From Devosiaceae bacterium (GTDB taxonomy: Bacteria; Pseudomonadota; Alphaproteobacteria; Rhizobiales; Devosiaceae), in assembly GCA_021648585.1 (NCBI GenBank), contig JAKISM010000014.1:1-25537 (forward strand): a stretch of 25,537 bases of DNA. The letters run 5' to 3'. Below, piece by piece: positions 1 through 7,533 of the stretch. The notes beneath the pieces are model-generated. The model made no database searches, was not told the DNA's origin, and saw only the letters and a list, made by a program, of their open reading frames with translations. The position numbers were made by a program, and so were the translations under genes. Numbering within the stretch: the stretch's first letter is position 1; the number at the start of each line of letters is the position of its first letter.

Positions 1-629
1 GCTCCTGTGACCAAGCAATCACTCATGGTACATATTGCAAGCGCTTTTGCATCAAACCGAGCCGCCAGCGTATAAAGCGCCGCCGCTTCCATTTCAACGG
101 CTAAAACGCCATGCTTTGGTAAATCACCATAAGATTTAGCACCATTTGGCACATAAAAAATATCAGATGAAACAACAGATGCTACATGGGTTTTATAACC
201 ACGGGATCTTGATAGGGAAACTGCCGCCTCTAATAAATCATAATCAGCAAATGGGGCATAATGATATGGCGAAAAACAATCGTTCATTGAACTATCGGTA
301 GCAGCACTCATTGCTATAATAATATCACGCACTTTGACCTTTTCGCTAAGCCCACCAGCCGTGCCAACTCTTATAAGGTTTTTCACCTCATAAACATCAA
401 GCAATTCATGGATATATATCGCAGCAGAGGCCTGCCCCATGCCAGTTGCTTGCACCGAGACGTCCATTCCCTTCCATTTCCCGCTAAATCCCAAACAATT
501 ACGCACCCCATTTACTTGTCTGGCATCTTCAAAAAAGTTTTCAGCAATCCACTTAGCTCGTAAAGGATCACCAGGTAAAAGTACCGTTTTGGCATAGTCA
601 CCTTTTTTAGCTTCATTATGTGGGGTCAT
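1..629 (-). CDS. deoD: Purine nucleoside phosphorylase DeoD-type, 3' end cut by window edge
   Basis: Phosphorolytic cleavage of purine (deoxy)ribonucleosides to base and (deoxy)ribose-1-phosphate in the cytosol. The reverse-strand frame starts at an ATG (629-627) as MTPHNEAKKGDYAKTVLLPG and stays open to base 1, about 209 codons. Family hallmarks are visible: the N-terminal phosphate-binding LLPGDPLRAK, the central RVGTAGGL segment, the EMEAAALY substrate motif and, near the edge, TMSDCLVTG with the catalytic Asp. DeoD proteins are usually about 235 residues, so roughly 25 C-terminal residues lie outside the window. An AAAGGAAG ribosome-binding site precedes the start. It is transcribed divergently from leuD. 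Family assignment is secure; nothing visible suggests disruption. Confidence 0.93.
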   Translation of the reverse strand, partial: MTPHNEAKKGDYAKTVLLPGDPLRAKWIAENFFEDARQVNGVRNCLGFSGKWKGMDVSVQATGMGQASAAIYIHELLDVYEVKNLIRVGTAGGLSEKVKVRDIIIAMSAATDSSMNDCFSPYHYAPFADYDLLEAAVSLSRSRGYKTHVASVVSSDIFYVPNGAKSYGDLPKHGVLAVEMEAAALYTLAARFDAKALAICTMSDCLVTG

Positions 630-826
630 TTTACTCTTCCTTTAACTCTAATAACTCTAACTTTTATTTGGGCTTAATATACTACGTAGATTTTGTTCGT
701 CCACACAAAAGTGACAAATAAATGAGAATGAAAAATACTATAATTTAACTCAAGTGCTTGACCAAGTACTATCTATGCGTCATTTAATGTTTCAAATAAT
801 TTGAAGTAAAAACAGGAATTGAGCAA
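630..826. promoter_or_regulatory. Divergent deoD/leuD control region with palindromes
   Basis: Gene-free AT-rich interval that must hold the promoters of both divergent genes. Two dyads stand out. At 752-770 there are alternating CAAG/CTTG blocks (CAAG-TG-CTTG-AC-CAAG-TA-CT). At 791-805 there is a perfect 15-bp palindrome, TTCAAAT-A-ATTTGAA. A loose sigma70-like pair for leuD could be TTGACC (758-763) with TTTAAT (783-788), but the 19-bp spacing is long. The 791-805 palindrome lies in the predicted leader about 20 bp before the leuD start, a plausible operator position. The regulator is unknown. The AGGA at 814-817 is the likely leuD ribosome-binding site. Confidence 0.45.
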
Positions 827-1432
827 ATGGAAAAATTTGTTGCCTTTAGTGGGGTTGCCGCTCCAATGCCTACTGTAAATATTGACACGGATATGATTAT
901 CCCAAAGCAATATCTTAAAACTATTAAGCGCACAGGGCTTGGCACGGCGCTTTTTTCTGAAATGCGCTATAATGAAGATGGCAGTGAGAACCCTGATTTT
1001 GTGCTCAACAAACCAGCCTATAAAAACGCTAATATTATAATTGCTGGTGATAATTTTGGTTGCGGCTCAAGCCGAGAACATGCGCCTTGGGCAATAAAAG
1101 ATTTTGGTATCAAGGCAATTATCTCAACTTCCTTTGCCGATATTTTTTATAATAATTGCTTTAAGAACGCTATTTTACCAATCATTGTGAGCGAAGCGGA
1201 GCTTAATCTGTTGCTTGATGATGCCAATAGAGGAGCAAACGCAACTCTTGATATTGATTTAGAGCAGCAAACAATAAAAGGGCCAGATGGCGGCACTATT
1301 AAATTTAGTATTGAGCAAGGGAATAAAGAAAAATTACTTGAAGGGCTTGATGATATTGCAACCACGCTAAAAAGTGAGAGCAAAATTGGCGCTTATGAGA
1401 AAAAATTACAACAAGAACAGGCTTGGATTTAG
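827..1432 (+). CDS. leuD: 3-isopropylmalate dehydratase small subunit
   Basis: Small (swivel) subunit of isopropylmalate isomerase, which converts 2-isopropylmalate to 3-isopropylmalate in leucine synthesis and needs LeuC with its 4Fe-4S cluster. The 201-residue length is normal for bacterial LeuD. The aconitase-type swivel signature is clear: NIDTDMIIPKQYL near residues 18-30 and DNFGCGSSREHAPWAI at 75-90, the substrate-contacting loop. Start ATG with AGGA nine bases upstream. No leuC is adjacent, so the large subunit is encoded elsewhere, as is common in Hyphomicrobiales. It is followed by a 162-bp repeat-bearing gap and then leuB in the same direction. Confidence 0.96.
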   Translation: MEKFVAFSGVAAPMPTVNIDTDMIIPKQYLKTIKRTGLGTALFSEMRYNEDGSENPDFVLNKPAYKNANIIIAGDNFGCGSSREHAPWAIKDFGIKAIISTSFADIFYNNCFKNAILPIIVSEAELNLLLDDANRGANATLDIDLEQQTIKGPDGGTIKFSIEQGNKEKLLEGLDDIATTLKSESKIGAYEKKLQQEQAWI

Positions 1433-1483
1433 CAAGTTTGGATTTAGTGGGCTTTTGGTTCTTTTTAGCCTTCCTCTTTATCC

Positions 1484-1568
1484 AAACCCCCACCCCAACC
1501 CTCCCCGCAAGGGGGAGGGGGAAGAAAGAGAAGCCCCGCATCCCGCACAACAGGGGGGAGAAGGGGAA
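1484..1568. repeat. C/G-block palindromic repeat (family 1, copy A)
   Basis: Between leuD and leuB. The core hairpin pairs CCCTCCCC (1499-1506) with GGGGAGGG (1512-1519) across a five-base loop, preceded by CCCCCACCCCAA. A looser second block (1532-1566, CCCCGCATCCCG...GGGGGGAGAAGGGG) may be a decayed neighbour. The same element recurs near 7633, 11530, 15252 and 15441, and copy A is the reverse orientation of the 15252 copy. In a region of about 40% GC this is a strong compositional spike. It could act as an mRNA hairpin in the leuD-leuB transcript; that is inference. Confidence 0.8.
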
Positions 1569-1594
1569 ATAATTATCTCAAATGAAAGAAAAAC

Positions 1595-2704
1595 ATGTCT
1601 AAAAAATTATTATTATTACCCGGTGATGGTATTGGCACAGAAATTATGGCTGAAGTTGAAAAGCTAATTGCTTTTCTTAATGAAAATAGGGACACAGGTT
1701 TTTCTTATGAAACTGGCTTAGTTGGCGGTGCGGCATATGATGAACATGGTGAGGCTATTTCAGAGCAAGATATGGCAAAGGCTCTTGAGGTAGATGCGGT
1801 AATTTTTGGTGCGGTTGGTGGGCCTCAATGGGATAATGTTCCCTATGATAAACGCCCAGAAGCTGGCTTGTTGCGCTTACGTAAAGATTTAGGTCTTTTT
1901 GCTAATTTGCGCCCTGCTATTTGTTATGAAGCACTAGCCGATGCTTCTGCATTAAAGCGTGAAATTGTTGAGGGTTTAGATATTTTAATTGTGCGTGAGC
2001 TTACGGGCGGTGTTTATTTTGGCGAGCCAAAACAAATTACTGAACTTGGTGATAATGAAAATGGCAAAAATCAAAAACGAGCAGTGGACACACAAGTCTA
2101 TGAAACTTATGAGATTGATAGAATTGCACGTGTAGCTTTTGATATGGCGATGACACGAGGCAAAAAACTTCATTCAGCCGATAAAAAGAACGTAATGATT
2201 TCGGGTGTTTTGTGGGACGAGGTAGTGCGTGAAGTGGCAACTGAATATTCTGAAGTTGAGTTCAATCATATATTAGCCGATAATTCAGCAATGCAATTAG
2301 TGCGTAATCCAAAGCAATTTGACGTGATAGTTACTGATAATTTATTTGGTGATGTGCTTTCGGATACTGCCGCTATGTTAACGGGCTCGCTTGGCATGTT
2401 GCCATCGGCCTCACTTGGTGCACCAGATGAAAAAACGGGCAAACGCAAAGCTATGTATGAGCCAGTGCATGGCTCAGCGCCCGATATTGCAGGGCAAGGC
2501 ATTGCCAACCCTATCGCCATGATTGCGTCATTTGCTATGGCGCTACGTTATTCATTTAATATGATTGAATTAGCAGATGAAGTTGAGGGGGCAATCGCAA
2601 GCGTACTCGCTGATGGTTTGCGCTCTGGTGATATTATGCAACAGGGTTGTAAAAAAGTAAGCACCAAACAAATGGGTGATGCAATTATTGCAAAACTAGT
2701 ATAA
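1595..2704 (+). CDS. leuB: 3-isopropylmalate dehydrogenase
   Basis: NAD-dependent oxidative decarboxylation of 3-isopropylmalate to 2-oxoisocaproate, the step after LeuCD. It is 369 residues, normal for the family. It opens with LLLLPGDGIGTEIM, has the arginine-rich substrate region (LLRLRKDLGLFANLRP) and the YETYEIDRIARVAF segment. It carries the isocitrate/isopropylmalate dehydrogenase signature with metal-binding aspartates in VTDNLFGDVLSD, and the nucleotide-binding EPVHGSAPDIAGQG. The GGVYFGEP motif is intact. The ribosome-binding site is weak (A-rich, GAAAG). The gene follows the repeat block after leuD and is eight bases from the next gene, so it is probably co-transcribed with it. Confidence 0.97.
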   Translation: MSKKLLLLPGDGIGTEIMAEVEKLIAFLNENRDTGFSYETGLVGGAAYDEHGEAISEQDMAKALEVDAVIFGAVGGPQWDNVPYDKRPEAGLLRLRKDLGLFANLRPAICYEALADASALKREIVEGLDILIVRELTGGVYFGEPKQITELGDNENGKNQKRAVDTQVYETYEIDRIARVAFDMAMTRGKKLHSADKKNVMISGVLWDEVVREVATEYSEVEFNHILADNSAMQLVRNPKQFDVIVTDNLFGDVLSDTAAMLTGSLGMLPSASLGAPDEKTGKRKAMYEPVHGSAPDIAGQGIANPIAMIASFAMALRYSFNMIELADEVEGAIASVLADGLRSGDIMQQGCKKVSTKQMGDAIIAKLV

Positions 2705-2712
2705 GAGGATTT

Positions 2713-3291
2713 ATGGGAAAGATTTTACAAAAACTATCAGCCTTTTTTATGCTAAGCACTATTATCGTTTTTAGTGGCACTAGCAGTATTTTGGCACAAA
2801 ATTCCCCAATTTCTGAAATCCGCTTAGGCATTGCGGCACATTCTGTTGATCGGCCAGGCCCAAATGATGAACCTCTTAATTTCACCCGTCTTGAAGATAT
2901 TGCGTTTGAAGTTTTGTTTTTCTCACCAGATATTGATGCTTTTTCATGGATTGGCTCACCAAAAATAAATTTTGGCACAACTATCAACACCAATGGGCGT
3001 GAAAGCAAAATTCATCTTGCACTAACTTGGCAATTACCAATATTTGAAACTGGATTTTTTGTTGAAGGCACGCTTGGCGCTGCTATTCATAATGGCGCAA
3101 TAGATGGAGTTGTTGAACCAGCTCGCCGTTTAGGCTCACGGTTTTTATTCTATGAAGCGGCTGGCATTGGCTATAGATTTAACGATAATATGAATGTAAT
3201 TATATTTGCAGAACATGCTTCAAATGCTAATTTAGTACAGCCAAATTCTGGCATATCAAATATTGGCATAAAATTTGGCTATATTTTTTAA
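2713..3291 (+). CDS. PagL-like lipid A 3-O-deacylase (acyloxyacyl hydrolase family)
   Basis: Predicted outer-membrane beta-barrel enzyme that removes the 3-O acyl chain of lipid A. The 192-residue protein starts with a signal peptide (hydrophobic residues 9-22, likely cleavage after SSILA near residue 28) and alternates short beta-strands. The C-terminal part matches PagL: EHASNANL at 167-174 places the catalytic His at 168 and Ser at 170, followed by QPNSGI and a terminal GYIF, where the final aromatic residue is the usual barrel-assembly signal. Where Pseudomonas PagL has its third triad residue (Glu, 12 residues after Ser) this protein has Ser182. It starts eight bases after leuB, so probably shares its transcript. 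Family call is good; activity is inferred. Confidence 0.75.
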   Translation: MGKILQKLSAFFMLSTIIVFSGTSSILAQNSPISEIRLGIAAHSVDRPGPNDEPLNFTRLEDIAFEVLFFSPDIDAFSWIGSPKINFGTTINTNGRESKIHLALTWQLPIFETGFFVEGTLGAAIHNGAIDGVVEPARRLGSRFLFYEAAGIGYRFNDNMNVIIFAEHASNANLVQPNSGISNIGIKFGYIF

Positions 3292-3369
3292 GTGGTTTGA
3301 ATAGTTTTGCCAATTATTACACATAAAAGATAAAATTAAATTATTACACTTACATAATTTATTGTAATT

Positions 3370-3945
3370 TTAGGTTGCCCGCATAATTCTGCTAAATATT
3401 GATATTCCACCAGATATATTTCGAGAGAACTTTATTTGCAGGCATTTTTCTTTCCCTCGCATAATAGAACTTTTGGAGAGGTTCTTATCTGCATGGCGAC
3501 GGCGATCAGGCCCAAAATAAGTAGGGGTTTCAAAATATACTATCTCGCAATTAAATTGCATCATTAGGCGTTTTCTAATAGGATTATTATCAAAAGGGCC
3601 AGCAATTACATCATCAAAGCCTATAGTAATGCATCGACGAATTACAGCGGGTATAGGTTTTTCGCAAAGATATATTAGCGGAAAAAACCTTATATTATGT
3701 CGCTTGCAAGAACGTATTTCCTTAACAAGCTCCTCATAAACCATGATGTCAGACGTATGTTCAAATAAAATAAAACAAACTGGGGTGTGCGCCGTTTGTT
3801 GCTCTATATCTTCTATTGAGAAATGAGTGTTTATAGTTAAAAATTTTGCTTGTTGGGCAATATTTTGTAAGCTTGATACAGAAATAGTAGGAGGAGCAGT
3901 CAGATTTGTTTCATCTGCTTCCACTAGATAAGCGGCACATTTCAT
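3370..3945 (-). CDS. Degenerate receiver-domain (CheY-like) protein
   Basis: A 191-residue cytosolic protein of uncertain role. Residues about 50-130 look like the second half of a response-regulator receiver: VCFILFEH where the beta-3 phospho-Asp would be, then GFDDVIAGPFDNNPIRKRL resembling the usual GADDYLTKPF helix-4/strand-5 block. The acceptor Asp is not present at the strand end and the conserved Lys before Pro-Phe is replaced by Gly, so phosphorylation is unlikely. A YFGPDRRRH motif follows near residue 145; this GPDRRR tail is seen on many alphaproteobacterial receiver proteins. A basic C-terminal tail ends the protein. It stands alone, convergent with the PagL-like gene and divergent from preT. 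Function unknown. Confidence 0.6.
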   Translation of the reverse strand: MKCAAYLVEADETNLTAPPTISVSSLQNIAQQAKFLTINTHFSIEDIEQQTAHTPVCFILFEHTSDIMVYEELVKEIRSCKRHNIRFFPLIYLCEKPIPAVIRRCITIGFDDVIAGPFDNNPIRKRLMMQFNCEIVYFETPTYFGPDRRRHADKNLSKSSIMRGKEKCLQIKFSRNISGGISIFSRIMRAT

Positions 3946-4016
3946 TTTTACGTCCTTTATTATAAAACGATTCTAAATTACAAACGTAAAATATTTATTA
4001 TTACTTGCAAAAAAAT

Positions 4017-4032
4017 TTGACCGTTTGATAAA
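4017..4032. promoter_or_regulatory. Candidate RutR operator upstream of preT
   Basis: TTGACCG-TT-TGATAAA fits the RutR palindrome known from E. coli (TTGACCA-NN-TGGTCAA) in 6 of 7 left-half and 4-5 of 7 right-half positions. It ends 52 bases before the preT start. It overlaps the likely -35 area (TTGATA at 4025-4030), with CTATCC or TATAAA (4053-4058) as possible -10 boxes. A second, better match lies beside rutR itself, which supports reading both as one regulon. Seen by eye only. Confidence 0.5.
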
Positions 4033-4084
4033 ATTTTCATTTTGCGCTATCCTATAAATTAAAATAAATAATTTAGGAGTTATC

Positions 4085-5434
4085 ATGGCAAGAGGACAAT
4101 CAGAAAAGCGTATTTTATCAAATCGTTTAGAGCCTAATGATTATATTAAGGGGTTTTGTGATTTACATTCGCCACTAGATCAACACGAGGCCTTAGTTGA
4201 AGCTGAGCGCTGTTTATTTTGTTATGATGCGCCTTGTCAAACTGCCTGCCCTGCAGAAATAGACGTAGCACTTTTTATTAGAGAAATTACTACAAATAAC
4301 ACCTTAGGCGCAGCTAAAACCATATTTGACCAAAATATTTTTGGCGGCATGTGCGCCCGCGTTTGCCCAGTTGAGATATTATGCGAACAGGCATGTGTGC
4401 GCCAAACAAGCGAGGGCAAACCTGTAAAAATTGGGCAATTACAGCGCTTCGCAACTGATTTAGCAATGAATGAAGATAAGCAATTTTATCGCTCGCAAAG
4501 CTCTACTGGTAAAAAAATCGCTATAATAGGCGCAGGGCCTGCAGGCATTTCCTGTGCGCATCGCCTAAGCATGTTAGGCCATGAGGTAGAAATATTTGAC
4601 GCCAAACCAAAATCTGGTGGCTTAAACGAATATGGCATAGCCGCCTATAAAAGCGTCAATGATTTTGCGCAAAAAGAAATAAATTATATCCTTAAAATCG
4701 GCAATATTAAAATTCATCACAATAAGGCACTAGGACAAGATTTCACTCTAAAAGAGCTTGAAAATAACTATGATGCGATATTTTTAGGGCTTGGGCTTGG
4801 GGATGTAAATAATTTAAATATTAAAAATGAAAGCGCAAAAGGCGTTGAAGATGCAATAGATTTTATTGCCAAACTAAGACAAGAACACGACAAATCAAAA
4901 ATACCTATTGGGCAAGATATCGTAGTAATTGGTGGCGGAATGAGTGCCATTGATGCCGCCATTCAAGCCAAATTGCTTGGCGCTCAAAATGTCACTATTT
5001 GCTATAGACGTGGCAAAGAGCAAATGGGCGCAAGTGAGTATGAGCAACAATTAGCAACCTCAAAAGGCGTTGTGATTAAACATTGGCTTAGCCCAAAAAA
5101 AATCAAAACAAAACACGGAAAATTAGCTAGCGTTAAATTTAATTATACCGAATTAAAAAATGGCAAACTAATGGATATTAATCAAAGCCTAACTCTAAAA
5201 GCCGATCAGCTATTTAAGGCAATAGGGCAAAATCTTATTTCAGAAAGCATCAGCGAGCTACAATTAAAATCAAAACGAATTTTAGTTGATGACAATATGC
5301 AAACTTCAAACAAAAAAATCTGGGCAGGTGGTGATTGTATATTTGGCGGTGATGATCTCACCGTTACAGCTTCTGCCAATGGGCGTGATGCAGCCATAGA
5401 TATAAATAAAAAACTATTAGGAGGGGCAAAATAA
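4085..5434 (+). CDS. preT: NAD-dependent dihydropyrimidine dehydrogenase, PreT subunit
   Basis: Flavoprotein/iron-sulfur subunit that takes electrons from NADH and passes them to PreA for reduction of uracil or thymine to the dihydro form. It is 449 residues, slightly longer than E. coli PreT. Order of parts: an N-terminal 4Fe-4S-binding region (Cys43, 46, 51, 55 and Cys90, 94, 100, 104), an FAD-binding GAGPAG at 149-154, and a second dinucleotide fold VIGGGMSAID at 281-290. Towards the end is WAGGDCIFGGDDLTVTA, typical of the GltD/DPD-A fold. A good AGGAG precedes the ATG. Its TAA overlaps the preA ATG by one base, indicating translational coupling. A RutR-like operator lies upstream. Confidence 0.95.
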   Translation: MARGQSEKRILSNRLEPNDYIKGFCDLHSPLDQHEALVEAERCLFCYDAPCQTACPAEIDVALFIREITTNNTLGAAKTIFDQNIFGGMCARVCPVEILCEQACVRQTSEGKPVKIGQLQRFATDLAMNEDKQFYRSQSSTGKKIAIIGAGPAGISCAHRLSMLGHEVEIFDAKPKSGGLNEYGIAAYKSVNDFAQKEINYILKIGNIKIHHNKALGQDFTLKELENNYDAIFLGLGLGDVNNLNIKNESAKGVEDAIDFIAKLRQEHDKSKIPIGQDIVVIGGGMSAIDAAIQAKLLGAQNVTICYRRGKEQMGASEYEQQLATSKGVVIKHWLSPKKIKTKHGKLASVKFNYTELKNGKLMDINQSLTLKADQLFKAIGQNLISESISELQLKSKRILVDDNMQTSNKKIWAGGDCIFGGDDLTVTASANGRDAAIDINKKLLGGAK

Positions 5435-6735
5435 TGGCTGATCTTAGAAATAAATTTGCAGGCATAAAATCTCCAAATCCATTTTGGCTGGCCTCAGCGC
5501 CACCAACTGATAAGGCATATAATGTCGAGCGGGCTTTTAAGGCTGGTTGGGGCGGTGTTATGTGGAAAACACTTGGCGAAGATGGCCCACCAGTAGTTAA
5601 TGTTAATGGCCCAAGATATGGCGCAATTTTTGGCGGAGATAGACGTTTAATCGGGTTAAATAATATCGAATTAATAACCGATAGGCCATTGCAACTTAAC
5701 CTACAAGAAATCAAACAGGTTAAGAAAAACTGGCCAGATAGAGCCGTTGTTGTGTCGCTAATGGTACCGTGCGAAGAAGATGCGTGGAAAACCATTTTAC
5801 CTGTAGTTGAAGCAACTGGAGCGGATGGGATTGAATTGAATTTTGGTTGCCCACACGGCATGAGCGAAAGAGGCATGGGCGCAGCGGTTGGGCAAGTGCC
5901 AGAATATATTGAAATGGTTACACGCTGGTGCAAAGCTAATACAAATATGCCAGTTATCGTAAAACTAACCCCCAATATTACTGATATTCGCTACCCCGCA
6001 CGTGCTGCCCACAAAGGAGGCGCTGATGCGGTTTCACTCATTAATACGATTAATTCCATCACCTCAGTAAATCTTGATATTTTTGCACCCGAACCAACCA
6101 TTGATGGCAAGGGAACACATGGCGGATATTGCGGGGCGGCGGTTAAGCCCATTGCGCTAAATATGGTAGCTGAAATTGCTCGTGATGCACAAACAAAAGG
6201 TCTGCCTATTTCTGGAATTGGCGGCATTGAAAATTGGCGTGGTGCGGCAGAATTTATGGCGCTTGGCGCTGGCAATGTGCAGGTATGTACTGCTGCAATG
6301 ATTTATGGTTTCAAAATTGTCGAAGAGATGATTTCAGGGCTCTCTAATTGGATGGATGAAAAGGGATATAATTCTATTGATGAATTTGTTGGCAAAGCAG
6401 TGCCAAATGTCACCGATTGGCAATTCTTAAATCTCAATCATATTACTAAAGCCAGAATAAATCAGGATCTATGTATTTCATGCGGGCGCTGTTATATAGC
6501 CTGCGAAGACACATCACACCAAGCAATAATGGCAACAAAAGACGGGGAGCGCCATTTTGAAATAATGGAAGACGAATGTGTTGGCTGTAACCTTTGCGTA
6601 AATACCTGCCCGATTGAAAACTGCATTGATATGGTGGTGTTAAAGACTGGCGAAATTGATGAGCGCACGGGCGAAAAGGTTAGTGGAGATTATGCTAATT
6701 GGACTGAGCATAAGAATAATCCAGGGGCGGCATGA
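5434..6735 (+). CDS. preA: NAD-dependent dihydropyrimidine dehydrogenase, PreA subunit
   Basis: Catalytic FMN subunit that reduces uracil/thymine, first step of reductive pyrimidine degradation. It is 433 residues. Residues 1-310 form a dihydroorotate-dehydrogenase-like TIM barrel (ASAPPT at 20-25, NFGCPHGMSERGMG at 136-149, KLTPNITDI at 177-185, ISGIGGIENWRGA at 259-271). The C-terminus is a 2x4Fe-4S ferredoxin domain (Cys347, 350, 353, 357; Cys382, 385, 388, 392). In mammalian DPD the catalytic Cys lies in GMGLACGQ; here the equivalent GMGAAVGQ has Val152. AGGAGGGG inside the preT end serves as ribosome-binding site. The last codons of preA are echoed by a diverged copy at 7534-7613. Confidence 0.95.
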   Translation: MADLRNKFAGIKSPNPFWLASAPPTDKAYNVERAFKAGWGGVMWKTLGEDGPPVVNVNGPRYGAIFGGDRRLIGLNNIELITDRPLQLNLQEIKQVKKNWPDRAVVVSLMVPCEEDAWKTILPVVEATGADGIELNFGCPHGMSERGMGAAVGQVPEYIEMVTRWCKANTNMPVIVKLTPNITDIRYPARAAHKGGADAVSLINTINSITSVNLDIFAPEPTIDGKGTHGGYCGAAVKPIALNMVAEIARDAQTKGLPISGIGGIENWRGAAEFMALGAGNVQVCTAAMIYGFKIVEEMISGLSNWMDEKGYNSIDEFVGKAVPNVTDWQFLNLNHITKARINQDLCISCGRCYIACEDTSHQAIMATKDGERHFEIMEDECVGCNLCVNTCPIENCIDMVVLKTGEIDERTGEKVSGDYANWTEHKNNPGAA

Positions 6736-6950
6736 GTATCTACAGGCTAGGGACTTTGTTGCAAAAAGGATAGCTTCCGCGATGGAGTAAAACAACAATT
6801 TTGCGGATAAATTATTCCTTTACGGAAAGATCAACAACGTCAGATAATCAATCTGACATACATATTTCTCCCAAATGCGTTTTTGTGTTAGACATACATT
6901 TAAGAAACCTTGCAGGAGCTTGGTTCGTATAGATTTTACTAGGTGAAAAT
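6736..6950. other. Gene-free stretch between preA and the nuclease gene
   Basis: No convincing ORF. Visible items: a GGACTTTGTTGCAAA string (6750-6764) that resembles the TTTGTTGCAAA termini of some IS5/IS6-type insertion sequences but has no partner end nearby; a hairpin GTCAGAT-AATCA-ATCTGAC at 6839-6857; and GACATACAT twice (6855-6863, 6892-6900). The sequence does not resemble the dispersed repeats found elsewhere. It may be the left flank of an acquired segment carrying the nuclease gene. Confidence 0.4.
6839..6857. repeat. Perfect 7-bp inverted repeat upstream of nuclease gene
   Basis: GTCAGAT and ATCTGAC separated by AATCA, about 95 bp before the nuclease start. There is no T-run after it, so it does not look like a terminator for preA. 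An operator or cruciform is possible; nothing identifies a binding protein. Confidence 0.4.
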
Positions 6951-7520
6951 TTGGGAATTATACTTCGTCTTCTCTCTCGCGCCGTATTCGGAGCCTTTAA
7001 GCCGCGTAGCAGATATGCTCGTAATAAATATACTCGTGTATACCAAGCAAAGAAGAAATTTCAGCCTTTTGACGCGAAGAGTGCAACAAAGCAGCCATTC
7101 AAGCCTGCTGTGCAAGGCTCTGCCTATATCGTTGATGGCGACACTTTGGTCATTAAGAAAATCCAGATACGACTGTTCGGTATTGATGCGCCTGAGATTA
7201 ATCATCCCTACGGAATAAAGGCTAAATGGGCTTTGGTTTCTTTGTGCAAGGGGCAAACTGTGCATGTGGAGTTTATTGAACAAGATACCTATGGTCGTAC
7301 CGTTGCTAAATGCTTTCTGCCAGATGGTCGCGACCTTTCAGCTGAAATGGTCAAACTTGGTTTGGCTATCGATTGGCCAAAGTTCTCAGATGGGAGATAT
7401 CGTTCGCTGGAAATTGCGGGCGTGCGTAAAAAATTATGGTTGGCCGATGCGCGTCAGAATGGGAGAATGCATGTATGGAAACAATTTGAGGCAAAAAAAG
7501 CTCGCGCGACAAAAGAATAA
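6951..7520 (+). CDS. Staphylococcal-nuclease-like (SNase) protein
   Basis: Predicted calcium-dependent nuclease of the thermonuclease family, cleaving DNA/RNA phosphodiesters. In the 189-residue reading from TTG, the SNase domain covers about 55-180. It keeps the catalytic trio seen in S. aureus nuclease: Arg74 and Glu82 in IRLFGIDAPE, and Arg116 in DTYGRTVAKCF. Ca-binding aspartates are in VDGDTL (62, 64) and IDAP (79). The start is uncertain: TTG at 6951 with AGGTG just before it; no in-frame ATG is nearby and the frame is closed by a stop at 6930. The basic N-terminus (residues 1-50) has no clean signal peptide, only a short amphipathic stretch. The gene lies between preA and a remnant of a second preA end, suggesting acquisition. 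Confidence 0.82.
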   Translation: MGIILRLLSRAVFGAFKPRSRYARNKYTRVYQAKKKFQPFDAKSATKQPFKPAVQGSAYIVDGDTLVIKKIQIRLFGIDAPEINHPYGIKAKWALVSLCKGQTVHVEFIEQDTYGRTVAKCFLPDGRDLSAEMVKLGLAIDWPKFSDGRYRSLEIAGVRKKLWLADARQNGRMHVWKQFEAKKARATKE

Positions 7521-7533
7521 TCGCGTAGCTAGG

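Noticed and set aside
758..773. Third RutR site before leuD
   Set aside because: TTGACCA is a perfect left half, but the right half (TACTATC) matches only about two of seven positions.
5364..5975. 203-residue minus-strand ORF opposite preT/preA
   Set aside because: Fully antisense to well-supported genes and of biased composition; a shadow ORF.
6750..6764. GGACTTTGTTGCAAA resembling the end of an IS5/IS6-type insertion sequence
   Set aside because: No inverted partner end, no target duplication and no transposase fragment in the surrounding 1 kb. It is mentioned only as a hint within the gene-free stretch.
6943..7218. GTG-initiated 91-residue hydrophobic ORF overlapping the nuclease gene
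   Set aside because: Out of frame with the conserved SNase domain and without recognisable features; a shadow ORF.
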